The notes below the pieces were generated by a model. The model made no database searches, was not told the origin of the DNA, and saw nothing but the letters and a program-made list of their open reading frames with translations. This document shows positions 38,967-49,451 of a stretch of DNA of 64,000 nt, piece after piece (positions within the stretch are counted from its first letter, which is position 1; each line of letters begins with the position of its first letter). The stretch comes from Nematopogon swammerdamellus (Eukaryota > Arthropoda > Insecta > Lepidoptera > Adelidae): positions 3,138,754-3,202,753 of the forward strand of contig OX336343.1 of the NCBI GenBank assembly GCA_946902875.1, written 5' to 3'. Position numbers and translations under genes: made by a program.

Positions 38967-39130
38967 ACAATATAAAATTTACACGAGTGGCACAGGCGGA
39001 CTTGTTCCTTACAAAGTTTTTTTCCAGCCAACCTTGTGATGTTCGTGAGTCGATTAATATAGTGAAATGTAGGTATGAAATGACTTGAAGAGTGAGAGTT
39101 GAAGACTTTTTAATTAACTAGTACGTTTGT
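38967..39130 (-). mobile_element. LINE beta 3' UTR
   Basis: GTGGCACAGGCGGACTTGTT, CAACCTTGTGATGTTCGTGA, TTAATATAGTGAAATGTAGG and GAGTGAGAGTTGAAGAC match 11310 and 12039. Confidence 0.65.
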
Positions 39131-39234
39131 ACGTACGTATATGTAGTATATTATATTTATATTACAAAAAAATATGAATATAAATTTTATATTCATTTTA
39201 TTTTACATTCGCACACTCAAATCTTATGCTACTA

Positions 39235-39375
39235 CCTACTTTTTTTTCACATTATTCGACTCTCAAACATCCAAAGGTCGACTGTAAGAAATCTCTGCAC
39301 GGGATAAGTCCGTCTTTGTCCCTCATATAAGTATTTCTGGAGCAATAAAGTGTTTCTATCTTCTATCTATTACTT
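39235..39375 (+). mobile_element. LINE beta 3' UTR, opposite orientation
   Basis: TCTCAAACATCCAAAGGTCG, TGTAAGAAATCTCTGCACGG, ATAAGTCCGTCTTTGTCCC, TTCTGGAGCAATAAAGTGTT and TATCTTCTATCTAT. It faces the copy at 38967. Confidence 0.7.
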
Positions 39376-39734
39376 TTTATCAGCTTTCGCAAGCATTTGC
39401 GTCAACTGCAGTGATTTTTAAATTAAACGTAACCAGAAAAGAAGATATTTCAAATTGAATTCTCACTAGTATAAAACGAAATCTCAAGAAAAAGAGAGAA
39501 TTCTTCATTAATCCACCGGCGGAAGCAAGCTCACTTTGTTGCCTTACAAAGCTTCTCGAGTTCGGAGCTCAAAAGGTGATCAGCCGTTTTATAAATGAAT
39601 TTTTGCGAGACTCAAAGAACATTCAATGAGAAATCTAATAATCACGGGTCTAGAGTCTAGAAGTGTAATGAGATCATTTTACCGATTTTATTTCAGTAGG
39701 AATTTGAACCGCTTTATAAAATTGTGTAGTTTTA
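39376..39734. other. Unassigned
   Basis: No gene or known repeat. Confidence 0.4.
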
Positions 39735-40018
39735 AGAAAATAAAAAAATAAAAATCGAACCCTAGAGTTGAAGGCCCAGGAGTTGAAATGTACTCGGCGG
39801 AATCGCGAGGCCGAAGGCCGAGCGATTCCGCTCTTTCACGCTTTACCATCCGATCTTGACCAAAAAAAAAATGGGACCACCTTGGAGCTAGACTGAACCG
39901 AACACAAAAAGAGTCATCGAAATCGGTTCACAATTGGGGAAGATATTGCTGAACATACATAAAAAAAAAATACATACAGCCGAACATAGGACCTCCTCCT
40001 TTTTTGAAGTCGGTTAAA
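39735..40018 (-). mobile_element. Family H element
   Basis: Plus strand: CTAGAGTTGAAGGC, GTACTCGGCGGAATCGCGAG, GGCCGAAGGCCGAGCGATTC (a hairpin), CCATCCGATCTTGACC, GACTGAACCGAACAC, CACAATTGGGGAAGATATTG and TTTTTTGAAGTCGGTTAAAA. Reverse of 21056. Confidence 0.8.
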
Positions 40019-40267
40019 AATTGTATGTTGTTAGTAGAGAACCTATTAGGATTCGATAAAGCAAATTCGAAATTTAGGTAACTTCACTGGATTACGCTTA
40101 ATAAATAAAACTAGTTTATTAGTCTAGAATTTGCCCGCGACCTCGACCGCGTGGATAACTGAACATGACAAATAATTCTTCAAGAACCACATGTAAATTC
40201 ATCATTTGTCGTACTAAATCCTAAAAAGAAAACAGTTTTAAACTGCTAATGCACTGAAAATATGTAT
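40019..40267. other. Spacer with a D-like phrase
   Basis: GAATTTGCCCGCGACCTCGA then CCGCGTGGATAACTGAAC near 40129, a D/Helitron-type end. The rest is unassigned. Confidence 0.4.
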
Positions 40268-40625
40268 TAAAAAACCGCCTTCAAAAATTTATGAAATAAA
40301 AAAAATCTAACCCTAGAGTTGAAGGCGGTCGGTTATTTTTGCTTGCATGCATATATTTTTTTTTTTAAGTTTTTTTATTTCAGTTTTTTTTTAGTAATTT
40401 TTTGCTATTAATGTAATCGGCGGAATCTCTCGGCCTTCGGCCTCGCGATTCCGCCTCGCTTTTCAATCCGATCTTGACCCAATTGAAATGGGACCACACG
40501 TGAAGCACCAGCTTTCAAATAAAAAAAGAATTTTCAAAATCGGTTCACCCAGTCGAAAGAAAAAAAATACAGTCGAATTGAGGTTTTCAGGTTAACGATA
40601 TTCTTTCTTCATCTAAGTAACTAAA
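40268..40625 (-). mobile_element. Family H element, second copy
   Basis: AAAAACCGCCTTCAAAAATT, CCCTAGAGTTGAAGGCGGTC, GGCGGAATCTCTCGGCCTTC, GCCTCGCGATTCCGCC, CAATCCGATCTTGACCC and AATCGGTTCACCCAGTCGAA. Diverged from 39735 at the 3' side. Confidence 0.7.
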
Positions 40626-40828
40626 GGCCGAAGGCCGAGCTGCGTTCAGATCTTCGCATAGTTACTCCTAGCGCCTTAGAAACATTTTTATTGTACCGTG
40701 AATCGTAGCACCTCTACGAAATATTTGTGGTGCTACTCGTAGCACCGGGAGGAAATCCTCTTACTGTTACTCTTACCATGGATAAAGGTGGACGTGTACC
40801 AAAGTGACGAAATGCAATAATACACCAG

Positions 40829-41158
40829 TCAGCCTCGGTAGCTCAGCGGTGCGGTCGGTCAACTGTTGTTAGGTAACGCTGAGCGCGGTCAGTACTTGGA
40901 TGGGTGACCGCTCAACCGTTAGAGGCTGACCGTGGTTCGGAGTCCCTTCAGTTCTTACCTTACTAGGTGGTAGGGTTTAAACCGCCCTGGTTGATACCAC
41001 CGCACTACGGCAATGTAAATATTTCGTTTTTTTGAGTCCAGTTCAGTGCATCCGGCACGACCGAAGGGAAGCACTGAAATGGCACCTAGTTCACCAAAGT
41101 GGGTTGACATCACGGATGTTGTAGGTGATGTAGCCAACCGTGTCAGTTTCCTTAAAAA
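40829..41158 (+). mobile_element. SINE A, full length
   Basis: GTCAGCCTCGGTAGCTCAGC, GGTAACGCTGAGCG, GGTCAGTACTTGGATGGGTG (5S-like), CTCAACCGTTAGAGGCTGAC, CTTACTAGGTGGTAGGG, AATGTAAATATTTCG, GACCGAAGGGAAGCACTGAA, CACCAAAGTGGGTTGACATC and GTGTCAGTTTCCTTAAAAAA. The CACCAAAGTGGGTTGAC form is shared with the reversed copy at 42235, marking a subfamily. Confidence 0.92.
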
Positions 41159-41332
41159 AATCCACTTTGTAGTTTTAACTACACATTCCAAAGCAGAATC
41201 AGGAATGAAACCAATCAACATTGTCCTCCCTTTCAACATTTACACTGCGATTGGATTTCTTTTTCAACGGAATTCGTAGCGTACCTTTCTACCGTACCAA
41301 GAAAGACTCTCGAAACTAAAGCAAAAAATGTC

Positions 41333-41489
41333 AGCCTCGATAGCTCAGTGGTGCAGACATTCAACTGTCGCTATTGAATGTTAAGCATCGCTGGGTGCGG
41401 TCAGTACTTGGATGGGTGACCGCTGACCGTTGGAGGCTGACCGAGGTTCGGATTCCTCGTAAAACTGTAGGTCCCTTCCCTCCTAATCT
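41333..41489 (+). mobile_element. SINE A, left part, split by a reversed SINE
   Basis: GTCAGCCTCGATAGCTCAGT, GCGGTCAGTACTTGGATGGG (5S-like), GACCGTTGGAGGCTGACCGA and CGTAAAACTGTAGGTCCC, up to CTCCTAATC. The remainder is at 41738. Confidence 0.9.
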
Positions 41490-41737
41490 TTTTTTTTTTT
41501 TATGGAAACTGACACGGTTGGCTTCCATCACCTACAACATCCGTGATGTCAGCCCATAACACCGGGTGAACTTGGTGCCACGTCAGTGCTTCCCTTCGGT
41601 CGTGCCGGCTACACTGAACTGGACGGAAAACACAAACTATTTACATAGCCGTTTCGACCGACCTTACATTCAGTGCGGTGGTACCAACCCGGGCAGGTTA
41701 AACCCTACCACCTAGTAATATAAGAAGGGAGTCATAT
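41490..41737 (-). mobile_element. SINE A inserted in reverse within SINE A
   Basis: Poly-T, ATGGAAACTGACACGGTTGG, CATCCGTGATGTCAGCCCAT, GGACGGAAAACACAAACTAT, GGTACCAACCCGGGCAGGTT and CACCTAGTAATATAAGAAGG, then GAGTCATATC. The AATATAAGAAGGGAGTCATATC end is the A-to-B junction of the composites, cut just before B. Insertion makes a long inverted repeat with 41738-41965. Confidence 0.9.
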
Positions 41738-41967
41738 CTTACTTGGTGGTAGGGTTTAACCCGCCCGGGTTGGTACCACCGCACTGAATGAAACGTCGGT
41801 CTAAACGGCTATGTAAATAGTTTGTGTTTTCCGACCAGTTCAGTGTAGCCGGCACGATCAAAGGGGGAAGCACTGACATGGCACCTAGTTCACCCGGTGT
41901 TATGGGGTGACATCACGGACGTTGTAGGTGATGTAGCCAACCGTATCAGTTTCCATAAAAAAAAAAT
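41738..41967 (+). mobile_element. SINE A, right part
   Basis: TTACTTGGTGGTAGGGTTTA, CCCGGGTTGGTACCACCGCA, CGGCTATGTAAATAGTTTGT, GGCACCTAGTTCACCCGG, GTGACATCACGGACGTTGTA and CCGTATCAGTTTCCATAAAA. Confidence 0.9.
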
Positions 41968-41996
41968 CGTTTCCTTCACTTTATTCTTTATTCTTA

Positions 41997-42175
41997 AAGC
42001 GGCGGGTGGCCGAATGGTTTGGGCATCGGCTTCTCATGCGAGAGGTCCGAGGCTACCTATTACGGTTCAAGAGATACAGCGCTCGGACAGACGGACGGAC
42101 GGACGGACGGACGGACAGACGGCGGAGGCTTAGTAATAGGCTTCCGTACGGGATACGGAAGCCTAAAACCCAAGG
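41997..42175 (+). mobile_element. tRNA-like head joined to family C 3' part
   Basis: GCGGGTGGCCGAATGGTTTG (A box), ATCGGCTTCTCATGCGAGAG and GTCCGAGGCT, then without a break ACCTATTACGGTTCAAGAGA, GACGGACGGACGG and TAGTAATAGGCTTCCGTACG. The tRNA-like part matches 53846-53940 (minus), where its B box GGTTCGAAT is intact. Here the B box is replaced by C sequence. Confidence 0.65.
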
Positions 42176-42234
42176 GATTCTTCGTTGAATAAGCTTCAAA
42201 AAAGCTCAATAATTATTTTCTAGGACTCGTCATT

Positions 42235-42478
42235 TTATTTATGGAATCTGACACGGTTGGCTACATCACCTACTACATCCGTGATGTCAACCCACTTTGG
42301 TGAACTAGGTGCCATTTCAGTGCTTCCCTTCGGTCGTGCCGACTGCACTGAACTGAACTCAAAATACGAACCATTTACATAGTCGTAGTGCGTCGCACTA
42401 TGGTATCAACCCGGGCGGTTTAAACCCTACCACCGAGTAAGGTAAGAAGAGAAGGGACATACCTACAGTTTTACGAAG
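42235..42478 (-). mobile_element. SINE A
   Basis: TTATGGAATCTGACACGGTT, GATGTCAACCCACTTTGGTG, CCATTTCAGTGCTTCCCTTC, CAACCCGGGCGGTTTAAACC and GTAAGGTAAGAAGAGAAGGG. The head is missing. Same subfamily as 40829. Confidence 0.85.
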
Positions 42479-42529
42479 TAACGTTTTTCGAGATAATCGC
42501 CATTAAATGGTCCGTTTCCTACATATATT

Positions 42530-42860
42530 CATACATATCACACACGCTGAATGCCGACGATAGGGGGTAAGCAGAGTAATCGGTGTTGTGCTGCAGGAAC
42601 TCTGGTAAATTACAGCACAACACCGACCACCACGTTTCGCAAAGTATTCGAACAAGATTCAATCGATCAAGCAGGAAGTAAGGCACGAAGACCCACCTGC
42701 TGCATGACTCAGTGGAAGTACCGTGCCAAGGTGAGAGGTGGCTATCCTGTCGCCCTTTAGCACGGCATCTTGTCCGTATCCCTTAGTCGCCTTTTACGAC
42801 ATACACGGGGAGAGATTCAGTGGGGCTATTCTTTTTAAGTACCGGCCCCACACGGTCCAT
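42530..42860 (+). repeat. Repeat family B, full length (reference copy)
   Basis: Order: ACATATCACACACGCTGAAT, GGGGTAAGCAGAGTAATCGG, TTACAGCACAACACCGACCA, AAGTAAGGCACGAAGACCCA, AAGGTGAGAGGTGGCTATCC, CCCTTAGTCGCCTTTTACGA, GGGGAGAGATTCAGTGGGGC and ACCGGCCCCACACGGTC. About 330 bp, with no coding capacity. Confidence 0.9.
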
Positions 42861-43270
42861 TTCCGATGTTGGTAATGTTTTTATCGAGCCTTTTTTAAAG
42901 CACAAACCTCGATTATCAAATATCTGTGTGTCTCTGCTTACCCCGTTATACCGTGATGATAAGTATACAATATGTACACAGAATATTAACTGTTCAAAAC
43001 TAAATATTTCATTTTGCGATATCCAGCAAAGTTGGCGAACATTTCCCTTCATCCATCATTTACTTTGACAAGAGGTATTGGATTGTGTTTATCTTTTTCA
43101 TTCAGAATCTTCGGTGAGTTTTTTTAGACACTACGTTTTATGAGTAAATTATTTTATTATAGTTTTGCGTATTTGTTAATATGCACTAATTTTTCTTATA
43201 TTTTATTCACTTTCAAATTGCTCTAATTTATTTAACTATACTCAAAATGTATTTATAATACACAGTTTTT
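42861..43270. other. Unassigned
   Basis: Nothing recognised. Confidence 0.4.
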
Positions 43271-43742
43271 AACCCCCGACAAAGAAACGGAGGGGTGTTA
43301 TAAGTTTGACGCGCGTGTGTGTGTGTGATTGTGTGTGTGTGTGTGTGTGTGTGTCTGTCTGTGGCATCGTAGCTCCCAAACGGATGACCAGATTTGGATG
43401 CGGTTTTTTTTATTAGGAAGCTTGTTTAATGGAGATGGTTCTTAGCTATATTTGTAATCAAGTAATCAAGTATTTAAGTAATAAAAAAAAAATATCTTAA
43501 AAAGTGGACCGACTTGCATTATTTTAAAAAGCTTGAAATAAAAGTTAAATTATAAATTTAAAAAACCCCCGACTCTTAAAAAGTCAAAAATAATTTCCGT
43601 TCACTTAAAGGAGTCGGGGGACCGGTAAATAAATTAAATATAAAGACTCAAGAGTTGCGCGGGAATTTACTTAGCGGTCGCCCGACTCCTTTAAGTAAGT
43701 AAACGGAAATTATTTTTTACTTTTTAAGAGTCGGGTTTTTTT
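43271..43742 (+). mobile_element. Family G element with F hairpin (MITE-like)
   Basis: Starts AACCCCCGACAAAGAAACGG, then a GT run (43311-43355), GCATCGTAGCTCCCAAACGG, AAAGTGGACCGACTTGCATT, then the F hairpin from AACCCCCGACTCTTAAAAAG to CTTTTTAAGAGTCGGGTTTT. The ends AACCCCCGAC/GTCGGGTT are inverted. A reversed copy is at 47405-47902. Confidence 0.8.
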
Positions 43743-44904
43743 TAGTGATATAATTTGCACTGTTTCGCTAAAAGTTGAAAATAAAATAAAATAAAATTAT
43801 TATTTCACCACCGTCAAAAAGTATTAAACAGGTCGATTCGAATCGTTTTCCGATTTCCTTGCGTCGTCCTTTGCTTAGCACGTTTTTTCCTTTACGTTTT
43901 CAACCCGAAAACTATTTATCGATTTGCGGCCACACACGAAAAGCCTCCGTGACAATAATAGCACGCATACTGTAAAATATTATTTTATTAACTTAGTCAT
44001 TTACAGACATACATACATATGTAATTTTTTTATTTGATAATTTTTTTTTGACAAATTTTTGAAAATTGTCAAAAATAGAAAAAAAACAATCAAATAAAAA
44101 AAAATTATTCAAATTTTCAAGTGCCTATATTATGTATACACGAAAACCATTATAACTACTCACACTGCAAGATAAATACGACTCGTAACTCGCGTAACGG
44201 AGAATTTAAAAAAATCATATCTCCCAAAATTTCAAAAAATAAAATAAATTCTCCAGATATTCAGTTAATCTACAATATAAAAATATAAAAGTATGAAATA
44301 TATATTTAAAAATATGCCCTTTACTAACTACTTAAAAACGGCTATTTTAAGCGATTTTTTAGGATTTTCTCAAAAACCCTGAAACTTTTTTAATTAGTTT
44401 TTTTTTTCACTATCTGGTAGCCCTCGTCGATACGCGTCATTTGACACCATAAATATTTACGTAGCCTTAAAACTCACGACACCAGGGCGAATTAGCACTC
44501 TCGCTGGAAATCGGTGACTATACTGAAGCGATCGAAAGGACATTTTCAATGTCAAAAACACAAAGTGTCCCCATAATCGTGAGCAAGTAATCTCCTCCGT
44601 ATAAACAGATCTGTAAATGTAATTCAAAATTCCAGCCGAGAATCTTATTCGAAACGCAATTCAACCGCGACGGATGTTTTATTTTCTCTCTCTCTCCCTC
44701 TCTCGCACTTTACGAAAAGGCGAATTTATTTCATCGCGAATCCTTTATATGGGTAATCCTACCGGTAGGGGTCCTTTGTGGTAGGCGCCTTCCTGTCCAT
44801 GAAAATCGAATGGAAATCGTGAAACGGAATAGTGAAATGGAGATACGATTGACAAAATTATAGGCAGGTAATATTGAAAGAGATTTATATCACAGGTTTC
44901 TAAA
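43743..44904. other. AT-rich kilobase, nothing recognised
   Basis: One inverted pair (TTTTTTTATTTGATAATTTTT near 44026 and a complementary AAATAAAAAAAAATTATTC near 44091). No gene or family recognised. Confidence 0.5.
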
Positions 44905-45189
44905 ATGTAGCCAGCGGCTCGGAGGAACTTGTATCAATTGTTCCTTGCCATCCAACCTATCTCCCCAGCGCTCGTCGCAGAAGAACTGAACATCCTTTTG
45001 TTGTTGTCAATGGGCTTTTGAGGACCCATCGTTTCTCAAAATGGTTCCCCTGTCGCACCGCCGCCGTGCCGCCAGTGTGCGGAATTTTCTACCGGCGCGT
45101 GGTGTTTCCCGACCATTTCAACCTGAGAGTTTTTAAACGTCGTATTAACCAGCTGGATAGCGCTTCTCTAGTCCACAAACTTTTTTAGG
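44905..45189 (+). pseudogene. LINE (alpha-related) ORF2 C-terminus
   Basis: The plus frame gives RRRTEHPFVVVNGLLRTHRF, SKWFPCRTAAV, an indel, then YRRVVFPDHFNLRVFKRRIN, QLDSASLVHKLF and a stop (TAG at 45187-45189). Jockey/CR1-type ORF2 proteins end with a conserved F...R....WN.LP...F.......FK.R.N segment. The central WN-LP part is damaged by a small indel. 5'-truncated and dead. It lies directly upstream of a pyrimidine-rich array. Confidence 0.7.
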
Positions 45190-45870
45190 AGGTATTGTAG
45201 GAGTTTCCTCCTCCAATACTGTTTCCCCATACCCTGGATACTGTTTCCTACTTACCCCCCATACTGTTTCTCTGCTCCTTCACACTGTTTTCCTCCACCC
45301 CATACTGTTCCCCCCCCCCCCCCCTCCTTCATACTGTTTCCTCCTCCAAATACTGTTTCCCTATACCCCGGATACTGTTTCCTCCTTCGCCCCATACTGT
45401 TTCTCTGCTCCTTCACACTGTTTTCCTCCACGCCATACTGTTTCCTCCTTCAAATACTGTTTCCCCATCTCCTTCAAATACTGTTTCCCCATACCCCGGA
45501 TACTGTTTCCTCCTTCAAATACTGTTTCCCCATCCCCTTCAAATACTGTTTCCCCATACCCCGGATACTGTTTCCTACTTCGCCCCATACTGTTTCTCTG
45601 CTCCTTCACACTGTTTTCCTCCACCCCATACTGCCCCCCCCCCCCCCCCCCCTCCTTCATAATGTTTCCTCCTTCAACTACTGTTTCCCCCATACCACGG
45701 ATACTGTTTCCTCCTTCGCCCCATACTGTTTCTCTGCTACTTTAAACTGTGTAACTCCACCCCATACTGTTTCCCCCTCCCTCATACTGTTTCCTCCTTC
45801 AAATACAACCCATACCCCGGATACTGTTTCCTTCCTCGCCCCATACTGTTTCCCGCCTCCCCCCAAACTG
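45190..45870 (+). repeat. Pyrimidine-rich minisatellite (ACTGTTTCC motif)
   Basis: ATACTGTTTCC-type words recur over thirty times, arranged in longer units such as CCATACCCCGGATACTGTTT, CCTCCTTCGCCCCATACTG and TCTCTGCTCCTTCACACTG. Two poly(C) runs lie at about 45309-45325 and 45634-45652. The purine-rich complementary strand gives long Gly/Glu frames that are not genes. Confidence 0.9.
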
Positions 45871-46254
45871 CCTCCCTCCTACTCCCAACTAAATCTAGGT
45901 CCGCTCCGGTTCCCGCGTGCAGTTGTTGGGAGGCGCGACGGAGCGAACTCAATCTAGGCTCAGTAATGAGATTCCGGCGAGCGGGAGCTTTTAATATTTT
46001 GCGGCTTCCGACGCTGCAGCTTTATTTAATACAAGCTGCTCGCGACGCAACAGACGGGAAAAGCTGTTAGTTCTTGTGGAAAAAAAGTGTATTCATTTCC
46101 AGATTGAGCGCTGTAAAAACTAAACAGGACAAATTCAAGCATAGTGTACGTACCTACGAATGATGAATAAAGAATTAAAGAAGAAAGAAGAAGAAAAGAA
46201 AGTACCTACGTAGTTTATCATACATATTTCTTTACAGTAACACATTGCCACAAA
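45871..46254. other. Unassigned
   Basis: Nothing recognised apart from an AAGAAGAAAG-rich patch near 46165. Confidence 0.4.
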
Positions 46255-46400
46255 TTATTCTTGTTCGCCTGCATGTACTTCTCCCACATCCCAAAGGTTA
46301 TTTAGAATAGAATGCCTCGCGGCATTAAGCTCGCCTGTTGTAGCTCATTTTGATAAATTGGTGTTCAATAAAGAATATATACATGAATAAAGAATAAAGA
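46255..46400 (+). mobile_element. LINE gamma 3' end
   Basis: ATGTACTTCTCCCACATCCC, AAAGGTTATTTAGAATAGAA, GCATTAAGCTCGCCTGTTGT and GTGTTCAATAAAGAATATA. It matches the reversed tail at 56205-56300, which follows an ORF2 remnant. Confidence 0.65.
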
Positions 46401-46469
46401 ATATAGGACGTACCTATATATTTATTACGGAACCTGACTTGAACGGCTAACATCAACAAATATATAATA

Positions 46470-46745
46470 CTACTAGCTTTTGTCCGCGGCTTCGCTCGCG
46501 TGAAATTCGTGTTTAAGAAGAAGAAAGTAAGTAAGAAAGACGACCGAGCTGCGTACCTGCGTTACCTTTATTTGGGCGCGCGGAACAATTCGGTTTGAAT
46601 GAGAGCCACATCTTAGCGTAACCGGAACTGAATTTTATTTAGTCTGTCCTGTGTCACCATTGTGTCACGTATAGTTAAATTAAGTTTCAACAATTTCGGA
46701 TGATCGGATTAAGAGTTATGGAGGAACATAGGTACAGAAAAGAAA
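46470..46745 (+). repeat. Family D repeat
   Basis: CTACTAGCTTTTGTCCGCGG, GTGAAATTCGTGTTTAAG, GCGCGCGGAACAATTCGG, GAGAGCCACATCTTAGCGTA, CGGATGATCGGATTAAGAGT and TATGGAGGAACATAGGTACA. Confidence 0.75.
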
Positions 46746-47150
46746 TAATAATAAGAAATAATTTACCCATACCCCTCACATGAACTCAATACAGTTTTAA
46801 GCGTTTTCATTAGATACGGTTTATCTTTTAAAAAGGTCTATATTTTTTTCTAAATCCAAAGCCACACACACACACATACACACATTCACACTGTGGTTTG
46901 CGAGTGGAATCAACATAGAGGAACCTGATTTCAGATATTGCTGCCCCTTAAGTAAGAAACGTTAACAAAATATGTTTTAATAAACAGTATATGTACTCGT
47001 AGCAACATAAAGCTTACACGTATTCGCACTTTACTAAGCACATCTACTTGGGGGAGGTTGGGGAAAGTGGATTACATACTAAGCTCGTGCGGCTGGCAGG
47101 AAAATAATAAATTTTTCTGTAATCGCCGTTTTGTACTAGTTCTATCTTAT
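46746..47150. other. Unassigned, with CA repeats
   Basis: A CACACACACACATACACACA microsatellite near 46863. Nothing else. Confidence 0.45.
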
Positions 47151-47400
47151 TAGGATTCCGTACAGAACCCTATTACTGAGCATACACCGTCTTTCCATCC
47201 GTTTGTACTACGTGCTGTATCTTTTGAATCGTTATAGGTAGCCGGTTCAAATTTTCACTAAGATGGGTTATTATGGCGGATATCCTAACAAATATAAAAG
47301 AAAAACAAAAAGTAAAAAAATTAAGGTGGTCCCCATACAAGAAACATGTTTTTTATCAAACGTTTTTTTTTTTTGTTTTTGCTCCTCTATCGTAAAAATT
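47151..47400 (-). mobile_element. Family C, left part, split by family G
   Basis: ATTAGGATTCCGTACAGAAC, TTATAGGTAGCCGGTTCAAA, GGGTTATTATGGCGGATATC and AAGGTGGTCCCCATACAAGA. It continues at about 48065 after the G element and 160 bp of unassigned DNA. Confidence 0.75.
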
Positions 47401-47404
47401 ACAA

Positions 47405-47902
47405 ATAAAAAAAAACCCCGAAAAAAAAGTCAAAAATAATTTCCCTTTACTTACGGAGTAGGAGTCGATGGACCGCTAAACAAAAAAAAAAGTAAATTCC
47501 CGCGCAGCTCTGACTTTTTATATTTTATTTACTTAGCGGTCCCCCGACTCTTTTAAGTAAAAAACCGAAATTATTTTTGACTTTTTAAGGGTCGAGGCTT
47601 TTTGATATCTGTAATTTAACTTTTATTTCAAGCTTTTTAAAGAAAAAAACCGCATGCATATCGGTCCACTTTTTAAGATTATTAATTTTTTTTTTACTTA
47701 ATTACTTGATTATTTGATTACAAACCTACATAAGAACTATCCCGATTAAACCAGATTTCCAATAAAAAAAAACAGCATCCAAATTGGTCCATCCGTTTGG
47801 GAGCTACGATGCCACAGACAGACACACCCTTACACACACACAAACATACACACACACACGTTAAAACTTATAACACCCCTCTTTTTTCGTCGGGGGTTAA
47901 AA
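47405..47902 (-). mobile_element. Family G element with F hairpin
   Basis: F hairpin first (AAAAAACCCCGAAAAAAAAG side, GGACCGCTAAACAAAA, AGCGGTCCCCCGACTC), then GGTCCACTTTTTAAGATTAT, GGTCCATCCGTTTGGGAGCT, ACGATGCCACAGACAGACAC, a CA run, AACACCCCTCTTTTTTCGTC and GGGGGTTAAAAAA. Reverse of 43271. Confidence 0.8.
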
Positions 47903-48064
47903 AACTTAATGCATACAAGTGTCAAACTTTGTGAGATTATTGTGCAAACTCTAAAGTAAAATAATTAATTAATAAAAATCTGCCAAAATCTTAATCGGAA
48001 TCGCGCTATGTGTTCCGAACTGAATGACAAAAAAAAACACAATTTATTTGGGAAATACATAATA

Positions 48065-48125
48065 TAATGTGCGCTGGTACGGAACCCTCGGTGCGCGAGT
48101 CTGACTCGCACTTGGCCGGTTTTTG
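48065..48125 (-). mobile_element. Family C, right end
   Basis: GGTACGGAACCCTCGGTGCG, CGAGTCTGACTCGCACTTGG and CCGGTTTTT. Confidence 0.8.
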
Positions 48126-48261
48126 TATGCAAATGACAGGGTGGGGATATTTCAAGATTTTCGGTAAAATTTTATAGACGACGACGCGACGTGAGAATTG
48201 TGGGGAACCATACGTTGCTTTTTGAGATCGCTATAAAAAAAAATTCAGAAATACCTACTCG

Positions 48262-48490
48262 TTTTTAGGTTTCCGTACTCCGTACGGAAGCCTATTACTA
48301 AACCTACAACGTCTGCCTGTCCGTCTATCCAATGGCTGTATCTTTATAGCCAGCCGGTAGAAATTTTCACATAATTTTTTTTATTTTGCGGATATAACAA
48401 GAAATAAAAAAAAAATTTAGAGAAAAATTAAGGGTGGTCCCCATACAAGAAACGCGTTTTTTTTTGTGGTGCGGAAACCTCAATACGCAG
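48262..48490 (-). mobile_element. Family C element
   Basis: GGTTTCCGTACTCCGTACGG, AAGCCTATTACTAAACCTAC, CAATGGCTGTATC, AAGGGTGGTCCCCATACAAG and TGTGGTGCGGAAACCTC. It passes directly into family I sequence. Confidence 0.8.
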
Positions 48491-48570
48491 CCCCGCATAC
48501 GACTGATTGTCCATGGGCGTCGTTAGATGTGGCTAGGCACCACATGTCGCTCTTTCAATAAAAAAAAACC
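48480..48570 (+). repeat. Family I fragment
   Basis: CTCAATACGCAGCCCCGCAT, GTCCATGGGCGTCGTTAGAT and GGCACCACATGTCGCTCTTT, then an A-run. It has replaced the CGCACTTGGCC end of the adjacent C copy. Confidence 0.6.
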
Positions 48571-49302
48571 CTGTCTTATAAGATTTTGAATTTTAGACAC
48601 TCAATTCTCACTAATTATCAGCGTTTAAAAACATTAAATACATTCCATTTAATAGAATAAACAAAAAACAAAATGTTTATATTTCGGGGGTGTAATCAAA
48701 CACACCCAGCACGCCGCGAAGAGTCGACTTCATTGCTAAAATTAGGGTAATTAGCCCTCTGAGCGGCAGTTGTCCCTTTGACACGATTTAGAGAAAGAGA
48801 GGGAGAGAGATAGACAGCAAACAAAATCCTTAAAGTATGGCGATCTCTCTGGCCTCATTATCCTCCCAACCCTGGGGAGTGAACCCTTGAGCATAGCAAA
48901 ACGTGCGTGTCGCCGTACGCACATTTAGAGGAGATAGCGAGTTATCATTTATTATTATTATTATCATCTCAGATGTGGTAACACTCTCGGTGCGCGGAAT
49001 GTGGAACTTGACAGAGGGGAGATTCGGGTCCGTAAAGGTGGAGAGGTGAGTCAGGAGCGGATCAATTCGGGGGCGAATAGGGCGATCGCCCATTCATACC
49101 CCCCCCCCCCCCCCCACCCCCTACACCGCCCCTGTCTAGAAATTTTATTTAACTAGCATGCACTTATATGTATTATTAATAAGTATTATTTTATATTAAA
49201 TTTTATTCTCACACTCAAGTAGAGGCATATAGGGAGGGGCGGGAGGGGAGGTGGAGGTAGAGCGATGGAATCCCCCTTATCCTTATCCTTTCCTTTCTTC
49301 CT
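48571..49302. other. Unassigned, with poly(C)
   Basis: A C16-17 run lies at about 49099-49116. A minus-strand frame (48830-49093) ends FCYAQGFTPQGWEDNEAREI and AIL. That phrase looks protein-like but I cannot place it. No gene is claimed. Confidence 0.4.
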
Positions 49303-49451
49303 TACCTTTAATAAAATCCAACGTCTGCTTTCTGTCTGTCTGTATGTATGTCTGCATGTCTGTCTGTTTACCATCTTTGGGGTTGCCATATTTACTCCAA
49401 GTATCGATGATGGCCAGACTCAACGGAAGGGAGGGAGAGGCTAGGGAGATG

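Noticed and set aside
45361..45866. Gly/Glu-rich minus-strand frames
   Set aside because: Complement of the pyrimidine-rich minisatellite. Composition alone explains them.
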